Assembly (NCBI GenBank): GCA_965246765.1
Contig: CBDFFJ010000003.1
Location: 434,001-498,000 of the forward strand
From: UBA1952 sp965246765
GTDB taxonomy: Bacteria > Bacteroidota > Bacteroidia > Chitinophagales > Chitinophagaceae
Direction: 5' to 3'
DNA: 64,000 nucleotides
The notes under the pieces: model-generated
Database searches by the model: none
Told to the model about the DNA's origin: nothing
The model's input: only the letters and a program-made list of their open reading frames with translations
Position numbers and translations under genes: made by a program
Part shown: in pieces, positions 7,821 to 20,237 of the stretch
How positions within the stretch are numbered: the stretch's first letter is position 1
Layout: every line of letters begins with the position of its first letter

Positions 7821-8327
7821 ATGGCTGAATTCGTGCCTAATTATTACGACATTCCTGAAATCACTCTATCCTACAAAATTGGCCTTCGCATGTCTGACCG
7901 ACCATCGGTTACTTGTGTAGAAGATGCTCATGAAATCTTTAGGCAGGTTTGGGATGATAACAAATTAGACTTGCTTGAAGAAGGCAAGGTGATGTTGTTG
8001 AACCGTGCTAACCGCGTCATTGGCATCTGCAACCTGTCATCCGGCGGTATTACTGGCACGGTGATGGACACACGGCATGTTTTTGCCGCAGCCCTCAAAG
8101 CCAATGCCTGCCAAATCATTCTAGCGCACAATCACCCATCCGATAACCCGAACCCCAGCAATGCCGACCGGGCGCTAACGGAGAAAATGAAAACTGTGGG
8201 TGAATGTCACGACATCAAGGTGGTAGATCACCTCATTATCTGCCGCAGCGGATGCTATTCAGTTATGTCGGACGAAACATTTTCTGCGCCCAGAACGGCT
8301 GTCACTACCCGCCCAACACCACATTAG
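7821..8327 (+). CDS. RadC/JAB-domain protein
   Basis: I chose the ATG at 7821 (MAEFVPNYYDIPEI), giving 168 residues; an upstream ATG at 7782 would add 13. The C-terminal two thirds form a RadC-type JAB/MPN domain. It shows GTVMDTRHVFAAALKANA followed by the metal-binding motif AHNHPSDNPNPSNADR (H-x-H-P, then S and D), and the closing VVDHLIIC segment. The N-terminal helix-hairpin-helix part of full RadC is missing. Such short forms are typical of plasmids and genomic islands in Bacteroidota. The biochemical role of RadC is not established. It is the last island gene before tRNA-Val. Confidence 0.88.
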   Translation: MAEFVPNYYDIPEITLSYKIGLRMSDRPSVTCVEDAHEIFRQVWDDNKLDLLEEGKVMLLNRANRVIGICNLSSGGITGTVMDTRHVFAAALKANACQIILAHNHPSDNPNPSNADRALTEKMKTVGECHDIKVVDHLIICRSGCYSVMSDETFSAPRTAVTTRPTPH

Positions 8328-8374
8328 CCTATGCACGCGCACAAAATAATCTCAGTGCAAATCCTGTGCAAATG

Positions 8375-8411
8375 AAAAAGGGTTCCAGACCTGTATCGTC
8401 TGAAACCCTTT
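8375..8411 (-). terminator. Intrinsic terminator of tRNA-Val
   Basis: On the minus strand a 14-bp stem with one mismatch (AAAGGGTTTCAGAC and AGGTCTGGAACCCTTT region) is followed by TTTTTC. It lies 10 bp past the tRNA 3' end. The hairpin and T-run make a standard rho-independent terminator. Confidence 0.75.
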
Positions 8412-8421
8412 CCTGTGGCTG

Positions 8422-8496
8422 TGGAGGCACACGGGATCGAACCGCGGACCCTCTGCTTGTAAGGCAGATGCTCTAAACCAGCTGAGCTATGCCTCC
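8422..8496 (-). tRNA. tRNA-Val (anticodon TAC)
   Basis: Reading the minus strand gives a 75-nt cloverleaf: acceptor GGAGGCA, D-arm AGCTCAGCTGGTT, anticodon arm CTGCC-TTACAAG-CAG with TAC, T-arm GGTTCGATCC, and 3' TGCCTCC plus discriminator A. CCA is not encoded. tRNA genes are common integration sites, and an accessory island lies directly on its 3' side. Confidence 0.95.
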
Positions 8497-8572
8497 TTGT
8501 TTTGGGAGGGCAAATATAAGGGCGCCTACAAAATTGGCAAGCCTTTTCTCAAAGAAAAATTTGCGCTATGCA

Positions 8573-10054
8573 CTACTGTCCCGCGCTGGTCATAAACGTC
8601 TCAAAATCCTTCCGCAGCTTCAGCAGTGATGGCTTGTGCAGATACATCATGTGACCCGCCTCGTAGTAAGTAGTGGTCACATTCTTCCGTAGCTCCTCTG
8701 GCAGAAACATGTGGTGCATCACATAATCCGTCGTGTACCAGGGCGTCGCCATATCGTAATAGCCACTACATACCCATACACGCAAGTGGGGATTCTTTAC
8801 CATTGCGTCGCGCAGGTTCTCCGCCACGTTCAGGTAGCTGTTTTGCGAAAATGACCAGGGCCATACCCGCCCGGTAAGAATTTCATAATTCAGATCGCTC
8901 TTAAAATTCAGGCGCTGGCGTACATAATCATTAAATGTACCGGTGAAGACGCCGCGCACAGTACGATCGTAGCTTGGATCATAATCGTAACTCTCGCCCG
9001 CGTTGTCGTAGTCAATCCCTGTGATACGGGAATCAAAGCGCCCGATTGTCTTACCGCTTTTGCGCAGCAGCTCTTTATTAAACCGACCCACATTCAGCCG
9101 CAGATTGCATTCATCCAGATAGTCGCGCGACAAGCCCGTAAACCGATGAAGCTGATCAATGACTGCGCTGCGTTCTGCCGCAGGCAGCATATCGCCTTTC
9201 AGCATGGCTGACATGTAGGGTCCCATCGCGTAAGCGCGGGTGTCATTCATAAGGGAAGAAAGTGAGCTGTATTTCGGATCGCTCATCTTATGATACCAGG
9301 CCGTAGCCGCAAATGTGGGCAACTGTAAAGCATAGGGCAGGTCATTGTCGCGCCCGCTGCTATGCGCGTTAAAGGATAGCACCGCAGAAATCAGGATAAT
9401 GCCATTCAGGTAAATCCCGTGGGCATCCTGAAGATAAGAACTCAATCCTGCCGCACGGGTTGTGCCGTAACTCTCGCCGGCCAGATATTTCGGGCTTTTC
9501 CAGCGGCCATAGCGGGTCAGGTAAAGACGGATGAAGTCACCGACAAAGCGGACGTCATTCTGAAATCCGGTATAGTCCGAGGCCGGCGTGTTGCCCGCGG
9601 GACGCGTGTAGCCGGTCAGCATCGGATCTATAAAGACGAGGTCTGCCTTATCCAGCCACGAAAACTCATTTTCAACGGTCTTATATGGTGGCGGCAGACT
9701 TTCACCTTCATCGCTCATCAGCACCCGCTCCGGCCCCAGCGCCCCCATATGCAGCCATACTGATGAGGAGCCCGGCCCGCCGTTGAAGGCAAAAATCAGG
9801 GGACGCCCGGCCGCTGCGGCGCCATCCTTCGTATAGGCTGTGAAAAACAGTTTTGCTTTTAGCGAATCTCTTTCATCCTTCACCGGCATATAGCCTGCGG
9901 TGGCCGTATAAGCTATCGTGCCGGCCTTGCCTGCTAATTGATGATGCGTTACGGACAAAGGCCCTGCCGGCCAGTCACTTTCTGTGGCCCCTTTCTGAGC
10001 AAACGTAAGTACGGGCAGGATTGAAGCAATAAGGAAAATCAGGTATCTCATCAT
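8573..10054 (-). CDS. S10-family serine carboxypeptidase-like peptidase, exported
   Basis: The 493-residue product starts with a signal peptide (MMRYLIFLIASILPVLTFAQ). Family S10 motifs are clear. AFNGGPGSSSVWLHMGALGP near residues 88-107 forms the oxyanion region, and GESYGTTRAAGL near residue 192 carries the catalytic Ser. A C-terminal GYYDMATPW segment and EAGHMMYLH carry the Asp and His. The enzyme would remove C-terminal residues from peptides in the periplasm or outside the cell. It lies just downstream of the FKBP gene on the same strand. Confidence 0.9.
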   Translation of the reverse strand: MMRYLIFLIASILPVLTFAQKGATESDWPAGPLSVTHHQLAGKAGTIAYTATAGYMPVKDERDSLKAKLFFTAYTKDGAAAAGRPLIFAFNGGPGSSSVWLHMGALGPERVLMSDEGESLPPPYKTVENEFSWLDKADLVFIDPMLTGYTRPAGNTPASDYTGFQNDVRFVGDFIRLYLTRYGRWKSPKYLAGESYGTTRAAGLSSYLQDAHGIYLNGIILISAVLSFNAHSSGRDNDLPYALQLPTFAATAWYHKMSDPKYSSLSSLMNDTRAYAMGPYMSAMLKGDMLPAAERSAVIDQLHRFTGLSRDYLDECNLRLNVGRFNKELLRKSGKTIGRFDSRITGIDYDNAGESYDYDPSYDRTVRGVFTGTFNDYVRQRLNFKSDLNYEILTGRVWPWSFSQNSYLNVAENLRDAMVKNPHLRVWVCSGYYDMATPWYTTDYVMHHMFLPEELRKNVTTTYYEAGHMMYLHKPSLLKLRKDFETFMTSAGQ

Positions 10055-10080
10055 AATGTCTAAGGAAGTTGAGCACCGTA

Positions 10081-10566
10081 TTAGAATACGTCCACCAGAT
10101 CTATTGCGAATACCAGGTTGGCATTTGCAGGTATGCTCCCGGAGCCGCTTGCGCCATACGCCAGGCTGGGCGGCAGATAAAGTATAAGGCTTCCGCCTTT
10201 ACCTATCAGCGGAATGCCTTCCTGCCAGCCAAGTATCAGATTCCCAAGCACGAAGGTGGCATTGTTTCCGGCGTCAAACTGATTGCCGTTAGTAAACCTG
10301 CCTGTATAGCTCACTTTCACTGAAGAGCACAGGCTTGGCCGCTTTGCAGTGTCTCCGGCCCTGCTGATGGTATAAAAAAATCCCCGCGCGTCAGCCGCCG
10401 CCGTAATACCGTTTGAACTGATGTACGCCTGCAAAGCGTTTACTTCTGTAGAGGGGGCCGCGGTTGAGGGAACAATGCAACGATCTGAGCTATCGCTCTT
10501 GCTGCACGATGTGAGCAATAATATCGTGGCTGCTGCTGGAAGGAAGAAGCTCTTTAAAGAATGCAT
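10081..10566 (-). CDS. FKBP-type peptidyl-prolyl isomerase, lipoprotein
   Basis: The 161-residue protein has a lipoprotein signal ending LLLTSCSKSD (anchored Cys near residue 21). The FKBP domain covers about residues 80-161: VKVSYTGRFTNGNQFD, then LGWQEGIPLIGKGGS and LPPSLAYGASGSGSIPANANLVFAIDLVDV. It should catalyse proline isomerisation on envelope proteins. It lies 26 bp upstream of the S10 peptidase, same strand, so the two may share a transcript, and is divergent from dapD. Confidence 0.92.
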   Translation of the reverse strand: MHSLKSFFLPAAATILLLTSCSKSDSSDRCIVPSTAAPSTEVNALQAYISSNGITAAADARGFFYTISRAGDTAKRPSLCSSVKVSYTGRFTNGNQFDAGNNATFVLGNLILGWQEGIPLIGKGGSLILYLPPSLAYGASGSGSIPANANLVFAIDLVDVF

Positions 10567-10640
10567 AGAAGCCGCAAGCTAATGCGGAAATTGCCGCTAT
10601 GTGGCGCGTGCCTGCCTATTTTCGCGCAGGCAAAATGCAA

Positions 10641-11462
10641 ATGATGGACAACATACCGCAGTCTCTGATTACCGATGCTTTCGCGAACCGAGAGCTGCTG
10701 AAAGACGCCTGTTATACAGATGCGGTCAGAGCCGTGATAGAAGAATTGGACAAGGGCCGTCTGCGGGTGGCCTCGCCGGAAGACGGACGCTGGCAGGTGA
10801 ACGAGTGGATAAAGCAGGCCATCCTGATGTACTTCGGCATCCAACAAATGCAGACCTGGGAACTTGCGCCATTTGAATTTTACGATAAGATGCTATTGAA
10901 AAAAGACTATGCATCGCTCGGTGTGCGTGCCGTTCCGCATGCCGTTGCCCGCTATGGCGCTCACCTGGGCCGGAATGTGGTTCTTATGCCGTCTTATGTC
11001 AACATAGGCGCTTACGTAGATGAAGGAACGATGGTAGATACCTGGGCCACCGTCGGTTCCTGCGCGCAGATAGGGAAGGGCGTTCATCTGTCCGGCGGCG
11101 TAGGTATAGGCGGCGTGCTGGAGCCGCTGCAGGCTACGCCGGTTATTGTGGAGGACGGTTGTTTTATCGGTTCACGCTGCATTGTAGTAGAGGGCGTATG
11201 TGTGGAAAAGGAGGCTGTGCTTGGCGCCAATGTAGTGCTAACCCAAAGCACTAAGATTATAGACGTGAGCAGCCAAGAGCCTGTCATTTATACAGGACGG
11301 GTGCCGGCGCGGAGCGTTGTAATTCCCGGCTCCTACAACAAGCGCTTTCCGGCGGGCGAATACGGCGTTGGCTGTGCTCTCATCATCGGGCAGCGCAAAG
11401 CATCAACAGATCTTAAAACAAGCCTCAATGATGCGCTGCGTGATTTCAATGTGGCGGTATAA
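10641..11462 (+). CDS. dapD: 2,3,4,5-tetrahydropyridine-2,6-dicarboxylate N-succinyltransferase
   Basis: DapD transfers a succinyl group from succinyl-CoA to tetrahydrodipicolinate in lysine and peptidoglycan-precursor synthesis. The start at 10641 gives 273 residues, equal to the typical family length; ATGs at 10635 and 10644 are alternatives. The left-handed beta-helix of hexapeptide repeats is visible in the middle (RNVVLMPSYVNIGAYVDEGTMVDTW, then GKGVHLSGGVGIGGVLEP). The family segment GCFIGSRCIVVEGV and the C-terminal PAGEYGVGCALIIGQRK follow. The gene is upstream of mscS by 17 bp. Confidence 0.95.
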   Translation: MMDNIPQSLITDAFANRELLKDACYTDAVRAVIEELDKGRLRVASPEDGRWQVNEWIKQAILMYFGIQQMQTWELAPFEFYDKMLLKKDYASLGVRAVPHAVARYGAHLGRNVVLMPSYVNIGAYVDEGTMVDTWATVGSCAQIGKGVHLSGGVGIGGVLEPLQATPVIVEDGCFIGSRCIVVEGVCVEKEAVLGANVVLTQSTKIIDVSSQEPVIYTGRVPARSVVIPGSYNKRFPAGEYGVGCALIIGQRKASTDLKTSLNDALRDFNVAV

Positions 11463-11479
11463 TCTTTCGGATTAGCGGC

Positions 11480-12553
11480 ATGAACGATTTTTTAGGTCAT
11501 GATTTCCTCGGCGCCACTATCGGCGACTATATCGCCTTTGCATTCATTGCGCTCGCCGCGCTGCTTCTTAAAAAACCGTTTGCGCGGCTCGTAGCCCGCA
11601 TCACTTCCAGCCTGGCTACCCGCCTTTCCGGTGGTAAGTATCGTACACTCTTCCGTTCCCTTATCCGTAAGCCGGTAGAATGGCTGTTTGCAATTATCCT
11701 GCTTTTCTATGCCTTCAACTTTATAGAGGTTCCGCTCAACAGTATAGTTCTGCTGCACTGGAATGGCAAAAGCCCCGGCAGCGCATTGCGTGCATCCGAT
11801 ATTGCAGAACACCTTTTCGCCTTCTTCGGTATCGTCTTCACCACGCTCCTGGTATCACGACTTGTAGATTTTTTTTACCGTGCGCAGGAGGGGCGGGCGC
11901 ACCACAGGGCAGAGCGGGAACGCGCGCAGCTGATCCCATTGCTCAAAGACGTCGTAAAGATTATCCTGTGGACAATGGGGTTTTTCTGGCTGCTGGGCGT
12001 CGTTTTTCACGTCAATATTCCGGCCCTCATCACCGGACTGGGCATCGGCGGCGTAGCCCTGGCGCTGGCGGCCAAAGAAAGCATTGAAAATCTCTTTGCA
12101 TCATTCACAATCCTGGCCGATAAGCCGTTCACTGTGGGCGATACGGTGAAGCTTGCAGCGCTGGAAGGGGTAGTGGAGCGTATAGGGTTCCGCAGCTCGC
12201 GCCTTCGGACGCCCGATGGCTCCCTGCTTATCATTCCCAACAAAAAGCTGGTTGATGAAAGCCTGGAAAACTTGTCTGCGCGCGCCACATTGCATGTGCG
12301 CCTGGCGGTGCCCGTAAAATATACTACGCCGCCCATGGATGCGGATGCCCTTATTGCCCGCATACGCAGCACTGTGGCAGCCGTGCGGCACGTAGAGCGC
12401 ACTACGCAGGTAGCGATTGAATCTTTTACAGAGGCTGCGTTTGTAATCGGACTTTCTTATGAGCTTTCACCAGTGCTGAGCACGCCCGAGATGGCTGCAG
12501 TGAAGGCGGCCATTGCCCAAAAAGTTTACGCAGCCATTAACGCCATACCCTGA
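11480..12553 (+). CDS. MscS-family small-conductance mechanosensitive channel
   Basis: The 357-residue inner-membrane protein has hydrophobic segments near residues 15-35, 60-80, 105-125 and 160-180. The pore and beta-domain signature follows: GLGIGGVALALAAKESIENL, then FTVGDTVKLAALEGVVERIGFRSSRLRTPDGS and IPNKKLVDESLENLSAR. It would open on membrane tension and release solutes during hypo-osmotic shock. It is 17 bp past dapD on the same strand. Confidence 0.92.
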   Translation: MNDFLGHDFLGATIGDYIAFAFIALAALLLKKPFARLVARITSSLATRLSGGKYRTLFRSLIRKPVEWLFAIILLFYAFNFIEVPLNSIVLLHWNGKSPGSALRASDIAEHLFAFFGIVFTTLLVSRLVDFFYRAQEGRAHHRAERERAQLIPLLKDVVKIILWTMGFFWLLGVVFHVNIPALITGLGIGGVALALAAKESIENLFASFTILADKPFTVGDTVKLAALEGVVERIGFRSSRLRTPDGSLLIIPNKKLVDESLENLSARATLHVRLAVPVKYTTPPMDADALIARIRSTVAAVRHVERTTQVAIESFTEAAFVIGLSYELSPVLSTPEMAAVKAAIAQKVYAAINAIP

Positions 12554-13003
12554 GTTTGCCCTTTCAGGAGATGTAAAATGCCGCGTACAGGCAATTGCAC
12601 CGCAACGGAATAGATGCGGCGATTAATTGTCGCCCGGGCAATGCTCCTTTATCAGGTCCGCCGGGAAGGCGCGGCTGCGGGCTTCGTCCTCTACTATTAT
12701 TACGCGTTGCATAGCTGCAAGATCCGTTTTCCGGCATTATAAGTGCGACGCAGAGCAACCGCTGTCTGTTTGGTTGGAATCATGGGGCCGATAAGCAATC
12801 TGTCCAAAAGACAGCGGCGCCATCCCGCTCTGGTTATTAGCGAAGCAGCCGCTGGCCCAATTTGTTTAAGAAACCATAATGCACGTGCCTGGGCTTTTGA
12901 CCGGGAACGTGCGCATTGTCTTTCTACCTTTTTGCCCTACGCGCCTCCGCTGCCCGGCATCTATACTACATAAGCCCCGGTAAGGCGTAAAAACCTGGTC
13001 GCC
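12554..13003. other. Intergenic stretch with no supported gene
   Basis: About 450 bp between mscS and the small gene at 13004. Short open frames exist on both strands, but none has composition or motifs that support coding. A small GGCGA/TCGCC hairpin lies near 12618-12634. I see nothing else. Confidence 0.5.
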
Positions 13004-13270
13004 ATGAGCAGCGCGGAAAGCCGGCATTCAGCCCCGGAAGCAGATAAGGAAATGCAGCGCCGCAGCACCGCATTGACGCTTTTCATAAATAGCCCGCAGG
13101 ATGCCGCCGCGCAATATCCGGATCTGATAGAAGGCTTGCGCGAGTTCGTCCGTCATAGCTGCAACCCTTACGAGCATGAGCTGACCGGGCAGTCTAAAGA
13201 CACCGGCGAAGACGCATTTAACCGGTGGGTGGCCGCCAAAGCCTGGTCTCTTAAATACGATACGGGATAG
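13004..13270 (+). CDS. Small hypothetical protein upstream of the hybrid kinase
   Basis: The 88-residue product (MSSAESRHSAPEADKEM) is acidic and soluble, with a helical core (YPDLIEGLREFVRHSCNPYEHE) and no recognised domain. It ends 60 bp before the CheB-CheR-kinase gene on the same strand and may be co-transcribed. A small accessory role in that signalling system is possible but only inferred from position. Confidence 0.5.
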   Translation: MSSAESRHSAPEADKEMQRRSTALTLFINSPQDAAAQYPDLIEGLREFVRHSCNPYEHELTGQSKDTGEDAFNRWVAAKAWSLKYDTG

Positions 13271-13330
13271 AAGCCAACCCGGGGCCGGGCTTCTGTCTAA
13301 ATTTACATTCCCCTCAAAACAGCACAGCCC

Positions 13331-17350
<4,020 letters not shown>

Positions 17351-17374
17351 TAAACAGCGAATGAGCCACAGCAA

Positions 17375-17453
17375 CTTTTGTCATCCCGGAACGGGAACTT
17401 GTAGAATACGTGCACATCAGCAAGAGAGAGTTCCCGTTCCGGGATGACAAAAG
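17375..17453. repeat. Short inverted-repeat element, copy 1
   Basis: Perfect 25-bp inverted arms (17375-17399 and 17429-17453) enclose a 29-bp loop. The outer flanks are asymmetric: GCCACAGCAAC on the left and GATTGGGAAAG on the right. The same arms end the GIY-YIG element at 17538-18020 and recur at 29414 and 45182, with a degenerate version at 20666. Confidence 0.85.
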
Positions 17454-17537
17454 ATTGGGAAAGAAAGAGCTTGGAAAGAAAAGAATTGGAAAAGGCAAAA
17501 AACCGGTAAACCAGGCGCATCAAATAAGCCACAGCGA

Positions 17538-18020
17538 CTTTTGTCATCCCGGAACGGGAACTTGAATCAACTTCCATGCGCACCTTCCGCTTCTGGACTT
17601 ACATCCTGACGAATTGGAACAAAACCGTCCTCTACACCGGCATCACCAATGACCTTGCTACCCGCCTCATAGAGCATTGGATAGGTAAAGAAGGCTGTTT
17701 TACTACCCGCTATAAGGTGCATTATCTCATCTGGAGCGAGGAAACCAAATATGTTAACAACGCCATAACCCGTGAGAAAGACCACAAGCGCTGGCACAGG
17801 CAACAGAAGGAATCTTTAATTGCCGAAGTCAATCCTGGATGGAAGTTCTGGAATGCGGAAATTGTCGGACACTGGCCACCTACCGAGGCTCAAATGGAAG
17901 CTGTTAAAGAGCGCTGGCGCAGTACAGGTGAGGAGGCTTTAATGAAGGATGGGCTATCTTTTTTCCGGCAGGTGAGCCAGTATCAGTAAGCATCAAGTTC
18001 CCGTTCCGGGATGACAAAAG
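17538..18020 (+). mobile_element. Putative mobile unit: GIY-YIG gene in terminal inverted repeats
   Basis: A single gene (17576-17989) lies between perfect 28-bp inverted repeats at 17538-17565 and 17993-18020; similarity continues outward for about five more bases with one mismatch. The left arm ends 10 bp before the start codon and the right arm begins 3 bp after the stop codon. The arms are identical over 25 bp to the short hairpin at 17375-17453. This is the structure expected of an autonomous element with derived non-autonomous copies. No target-site duplication could be fixed by eye. Confidence 0.6.
17576..17989 (+). CDS. GIY-YIG nuclease-family protein
   Basis: The 137-residue protein contains the GIY-YIG core: YILTNWNKTVLYTGITNDLATRL near residues 9-31 (Y-I-L then Y-T-G-I-T) and EH near 33-34. 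A distal EKDHKRWHRQQKESLIAEVNP segment supplies the catalytic Glu and the basic patch typical of the UvrC/URI-like single-domain family. It is longer than the usual 80-100 residues, with a Trp-rich C-terminal extension. It lacks any other domain. Its confinement between long inverted repeats suggests that it acts on those ends; this is inference. Confidence 0.9.
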   Translation: MRTFRFWTYILTNWNKTVLYTGITNDLATRLIEHWIGKEGCFTTRYKVHYLIWSEETKYVNNAITREKDHKRWHRQQKESLIAEVNPGWKFWNAEIVGHWPPTEAQMEAVKERWRSTGEEALMKDGLSFFRQVSQYQ

Positions 18021-18162
18021 TTGCTGAGAACTACATTTTGGCCAGGATTAAACGCGTTAGCATACGCCACAGTAAAATGCCGCCATTCACGCATTAACGC
18101 ATCTTTTACTACAAGCGACGCAGTCTGGCGGCAACTTTGAATAAGAAGGCGAAAATCTCATC

Positions 18163-18531
18163 ATGAGGAAGAAAGTATTGGTTACCGACGATGACCCGGG
18201 AATGCAGGACGCCTTCCGCCTCATCTTTGAGCGCGCGGGTTATGAGACAATCGTGCTTTCTTCCGCAAGCACGATTCTGGACGGCACAGCCCCCGTCCCC
18301 GACATCTATATCATGGACAAGCAGCTCTCTGGTGTGGACGGTCTGGATGTCTGTCGCTTCCTGAAGGCCCAGCCGCTGACAGCGCACGTGCCCGTGATTA
18401 TGGTATCGGCAACGCCGCATGCAGGGCGGCTGGCAAAGGTTGCCTGCGCCGACGGTTTCCTGGAGAAGCCCTTCCGGCAGCGGGAACTGCTGGAAATGGT
18501 GGACGGGCAGCTCAATAAGGTTGAAGTATAA
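18163..18531 (+). CDS. Single-domain response regulator (receiver only)
   Basis: The 122-residue protein is one CheY-like receiver: acidic pair DDDPG near residues 9-13, phospho-acceptor Asp in DIYIMDKQLSGVDG near residue 51, conserved Thr/Ser in MVSAT near 84 and Lys in LEKPF near 103. There is no output domain. It lies between two histidine kinase genes, so it may pass phosphate to or from either; the true partner is not shown by the sequence. Confidence 0.92.
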   Translation: MRKKVLVTDDDPGMQDAFRLIFERAGYETIVLSSASTILDGTAPVPDIYIMDKQLSGVDGLDVCRFLKAQPLTAHVPVIMVSATPHAGRLAKVACADGFLEKPFRQRELLEMVDGQLNKVEV

Positions 18532-18553
18532 TGCGCTGATATTCCGAAGCCTG

Positions 18554-18583
18554 TTGCAATTTAGTGACGGAATTGTATATTTG
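18554..18583 (+). promoter_or_regulatory. Bacteroidota-type promoter for the PAS kinase
   Basis: TTG at 18554-18556, a 19-bp spacer and TATATTTG at 18576-18583 match the TTG-N19-TAnnTTTG consensus of Bacteroidota sigma-70 promoters. It supports the downstream start at 18727, since the longer open frame would begin at 18583 inside the -7 box. Confidence 0.65.
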
Positions 18584-18726
18584 TGGCCGGAGCTTTTCCC
18601 GTGCGTTGCGGCTATGTAGTTGGCCTTTTTCTTGCAGGCATTTCTCAGAATCTTCCCCCTATTTACGGCCTTAATAAAAATCGCACAGGCTTCTGCGCGA
18701 AACGTTTTGCCATACCTGTTATACTT

Positions 18727-19923
18727 ATGCCTCAATTTTCCGCGCCTGCCGACCATATTACAACTACCCAATACCCGCCCTCCTCGCTGCAGCTTGCCGC
18801 CGAGCCGGACGAAGCCCATCTTGCAGTGCTGATGAACGAGGCCAGCATTGACCAGATTCTTGCCCTTAACCTGAGCCTTAAAATAACGGCATGGAACCGC
18901 GCCTGCGAGCAGACGCACGGTATCAGCCGGGAGGCCGCTATCGGTAATTTGTTTACCGATGTGGTGACCGGCGTTGCAGAGTATCCGCACATCATGGAGG
19001 CGCTGGTGGCGGCGCTGAAAGGCCTGAAATCATTCGTCCCTACAGAAAAGGGCGCTTACAATGGCGGCTATTACGAGCATCATTTCATTCCGCTGATGTC
19101 GGATGGAGGCGTAACGGGCGTGATGGTGGTGATACATGACGTAGCGCACCGCGTAAAGGCGGAGCAGCGCCTGCAGCGCCTCAACGCGGAGCTGGAAGGC
19201 CGCGCCGCGGAGATGGCCGCCTTTAACCACATTGCCTCTCACGACCTGAAGGAGCCGCTGCGCAAAATCTACACGTTTATAGAAATGGTGGCTACCAACG
19301 AAGGCGCGAAAATCTCCGACGTCGCCCGCAGCAACCTGCGCCGCGCCCAGAGCGCAGCACAGCGCATGGGCCTCCTGACGGATGACATTGCCACCTTCGC
19401 GCAGGTAGCGGCGCCATCAGAAAAGTTAGCTTATGCGGATTTACAGCAGTTGCTGGACAAGGCGATTACGCAGAACAAGCGGAAGATTGAAAACGACGGC
19501 GCCAGGATTTCATCAAGCCCGGAACTGCTGCCTATGATAGAAGGCTATCCGGAGATGCTGGGCCTCTTGTTCAATCATCTGCTGAGCAACGCGCTGAAAT
19601 TTCACGCTGATGGCGCGCAGCCACAGGTGGAAGTGAGCTATTCGCTGGTGAGAGGCGAGACGGTGGCGCACCATCTGGCTCAGCGAAAAGCCGTGTATCA
19701 CTGCATCACCTTCAAGGACAACGGCATCGGCTTTGAGCCGGAGTATTCGGAGAAAATTTTCGGGATGTTCCAGCGGCTGCACCCGCAGGAGAGCTATAAG
19801 GGCACAGGCATGGGGCTGGCTATCTGCAAGAAGGTGGCGGAGGCGCACAATGGTTTTGTGACTGTGGAAAGCAAGGAAGGCGGCGGCAGCGTGTTTTATT
19901 GCTATCTGGAGGATAAGGCCTGA
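18727..19923 (+). CDS. PAS-domain sensor histidine kinase
   Basis: The start at 18727 (MPQFSAPADHITTTQ) gives 398 residues. A PAS domain (about 35-145) is followed by a short coiled coil and a phytochrome-type H-box, FNHIASHDLKEPLRKI near residue 165-180. The ATPase domain has N box LLFNHLLSNALKF and G boxes FKDNGIGFEPEYSEKIF and GTGMGLAICKKVAEAH. No transmembrane segment is seen, so the sensor is cytosolic. It follows the single receiver gene by 195 bp and has its own promoter. Confidence 0.9.
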   Translation: MPQFSAPADHITTTQYPPSSLQLAAEPDEAHLAVLMNEASIDQILALNLSLKITAWNRACEQTHGISREAAIGNLFTDVVTGVAEYPHIMEALVAALKGLKSFVPTEKGAYNGGYYEHHFIPLMSDGGVTGVMVVIHDVAHRVKAEQRLQRLNAELEGRAAEMAAFNHIASHDLKEPLRKIYTFIEMVATNEGAKISDVARSNLRRAQSAAQRMGLLTDDIATFAQVAAPSEKLAYADLQQLLDKAITQNKRKIENDGARISSSPELLPMIEGYPEMLGLLFNHLLSNALKFHADGAQPQVEVSYSLVRGETVAHHLAQRKAVYHCITFKDNGIGFEPEYSEKIFGMFQRLHPQESYKGTGMGLAICKKVAEAHNGFVTVESKEGGGSVFYCYLEDKA

Positions 19924-20237
19924 GGGGCGCAAGCCCTTGAAAAAGGGTAAGCGGCCTTAAACTGCCCGCGCTTTTTTCGTGCGGGAGCGTTACTGGCTTT
20001 CAAACCGGCTTACTTAAGATTTTTAAAAGGATGTGCAATACCTCCGCACGATTCGCTGAGCTTCCATAGATGCAGAGAGAAAATGCTTGTTATCACGAGC
20101 ATTTTTTTTAAGCGGGCAGATATCCAGGAAATCATCCCGAACCCTCTTTTAGAAAACCCCACCCGAAAATTCACGCAGCAATAATGCAGCTTTCCCAGGG
20201 CGATTCTATTTCTTTACGGCAATAAAAACACACCACT
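19924..20237. other. Intergenic region between kinase and VOC genes
   Basis: This 314-bp stretch has no supported gene. A hairpin AAAATGCT / AGCATTTT with a T-run lies at 20080-20109. Weaker GC-rich hairpins occur near 19926-19990. Confidence 0.6.
20080..20109 (+). terminator. Intrinsic terminator
   Basis: An 8-bp stem, AAAATGCT at 20080-20087 and AGCATTTT at 20098-20105, is followed directly by more T residues. It lies about 160 bp after the PAS kinase stop, on the same strand, and separates it from the VOC gene. Confidence 0.6.

Noticed and set aside
12743..12973. Plus-strand open frame of 76 codons between mscS and the small gene
   Set aside because: No motif, poor composition, and no start or promoter support.
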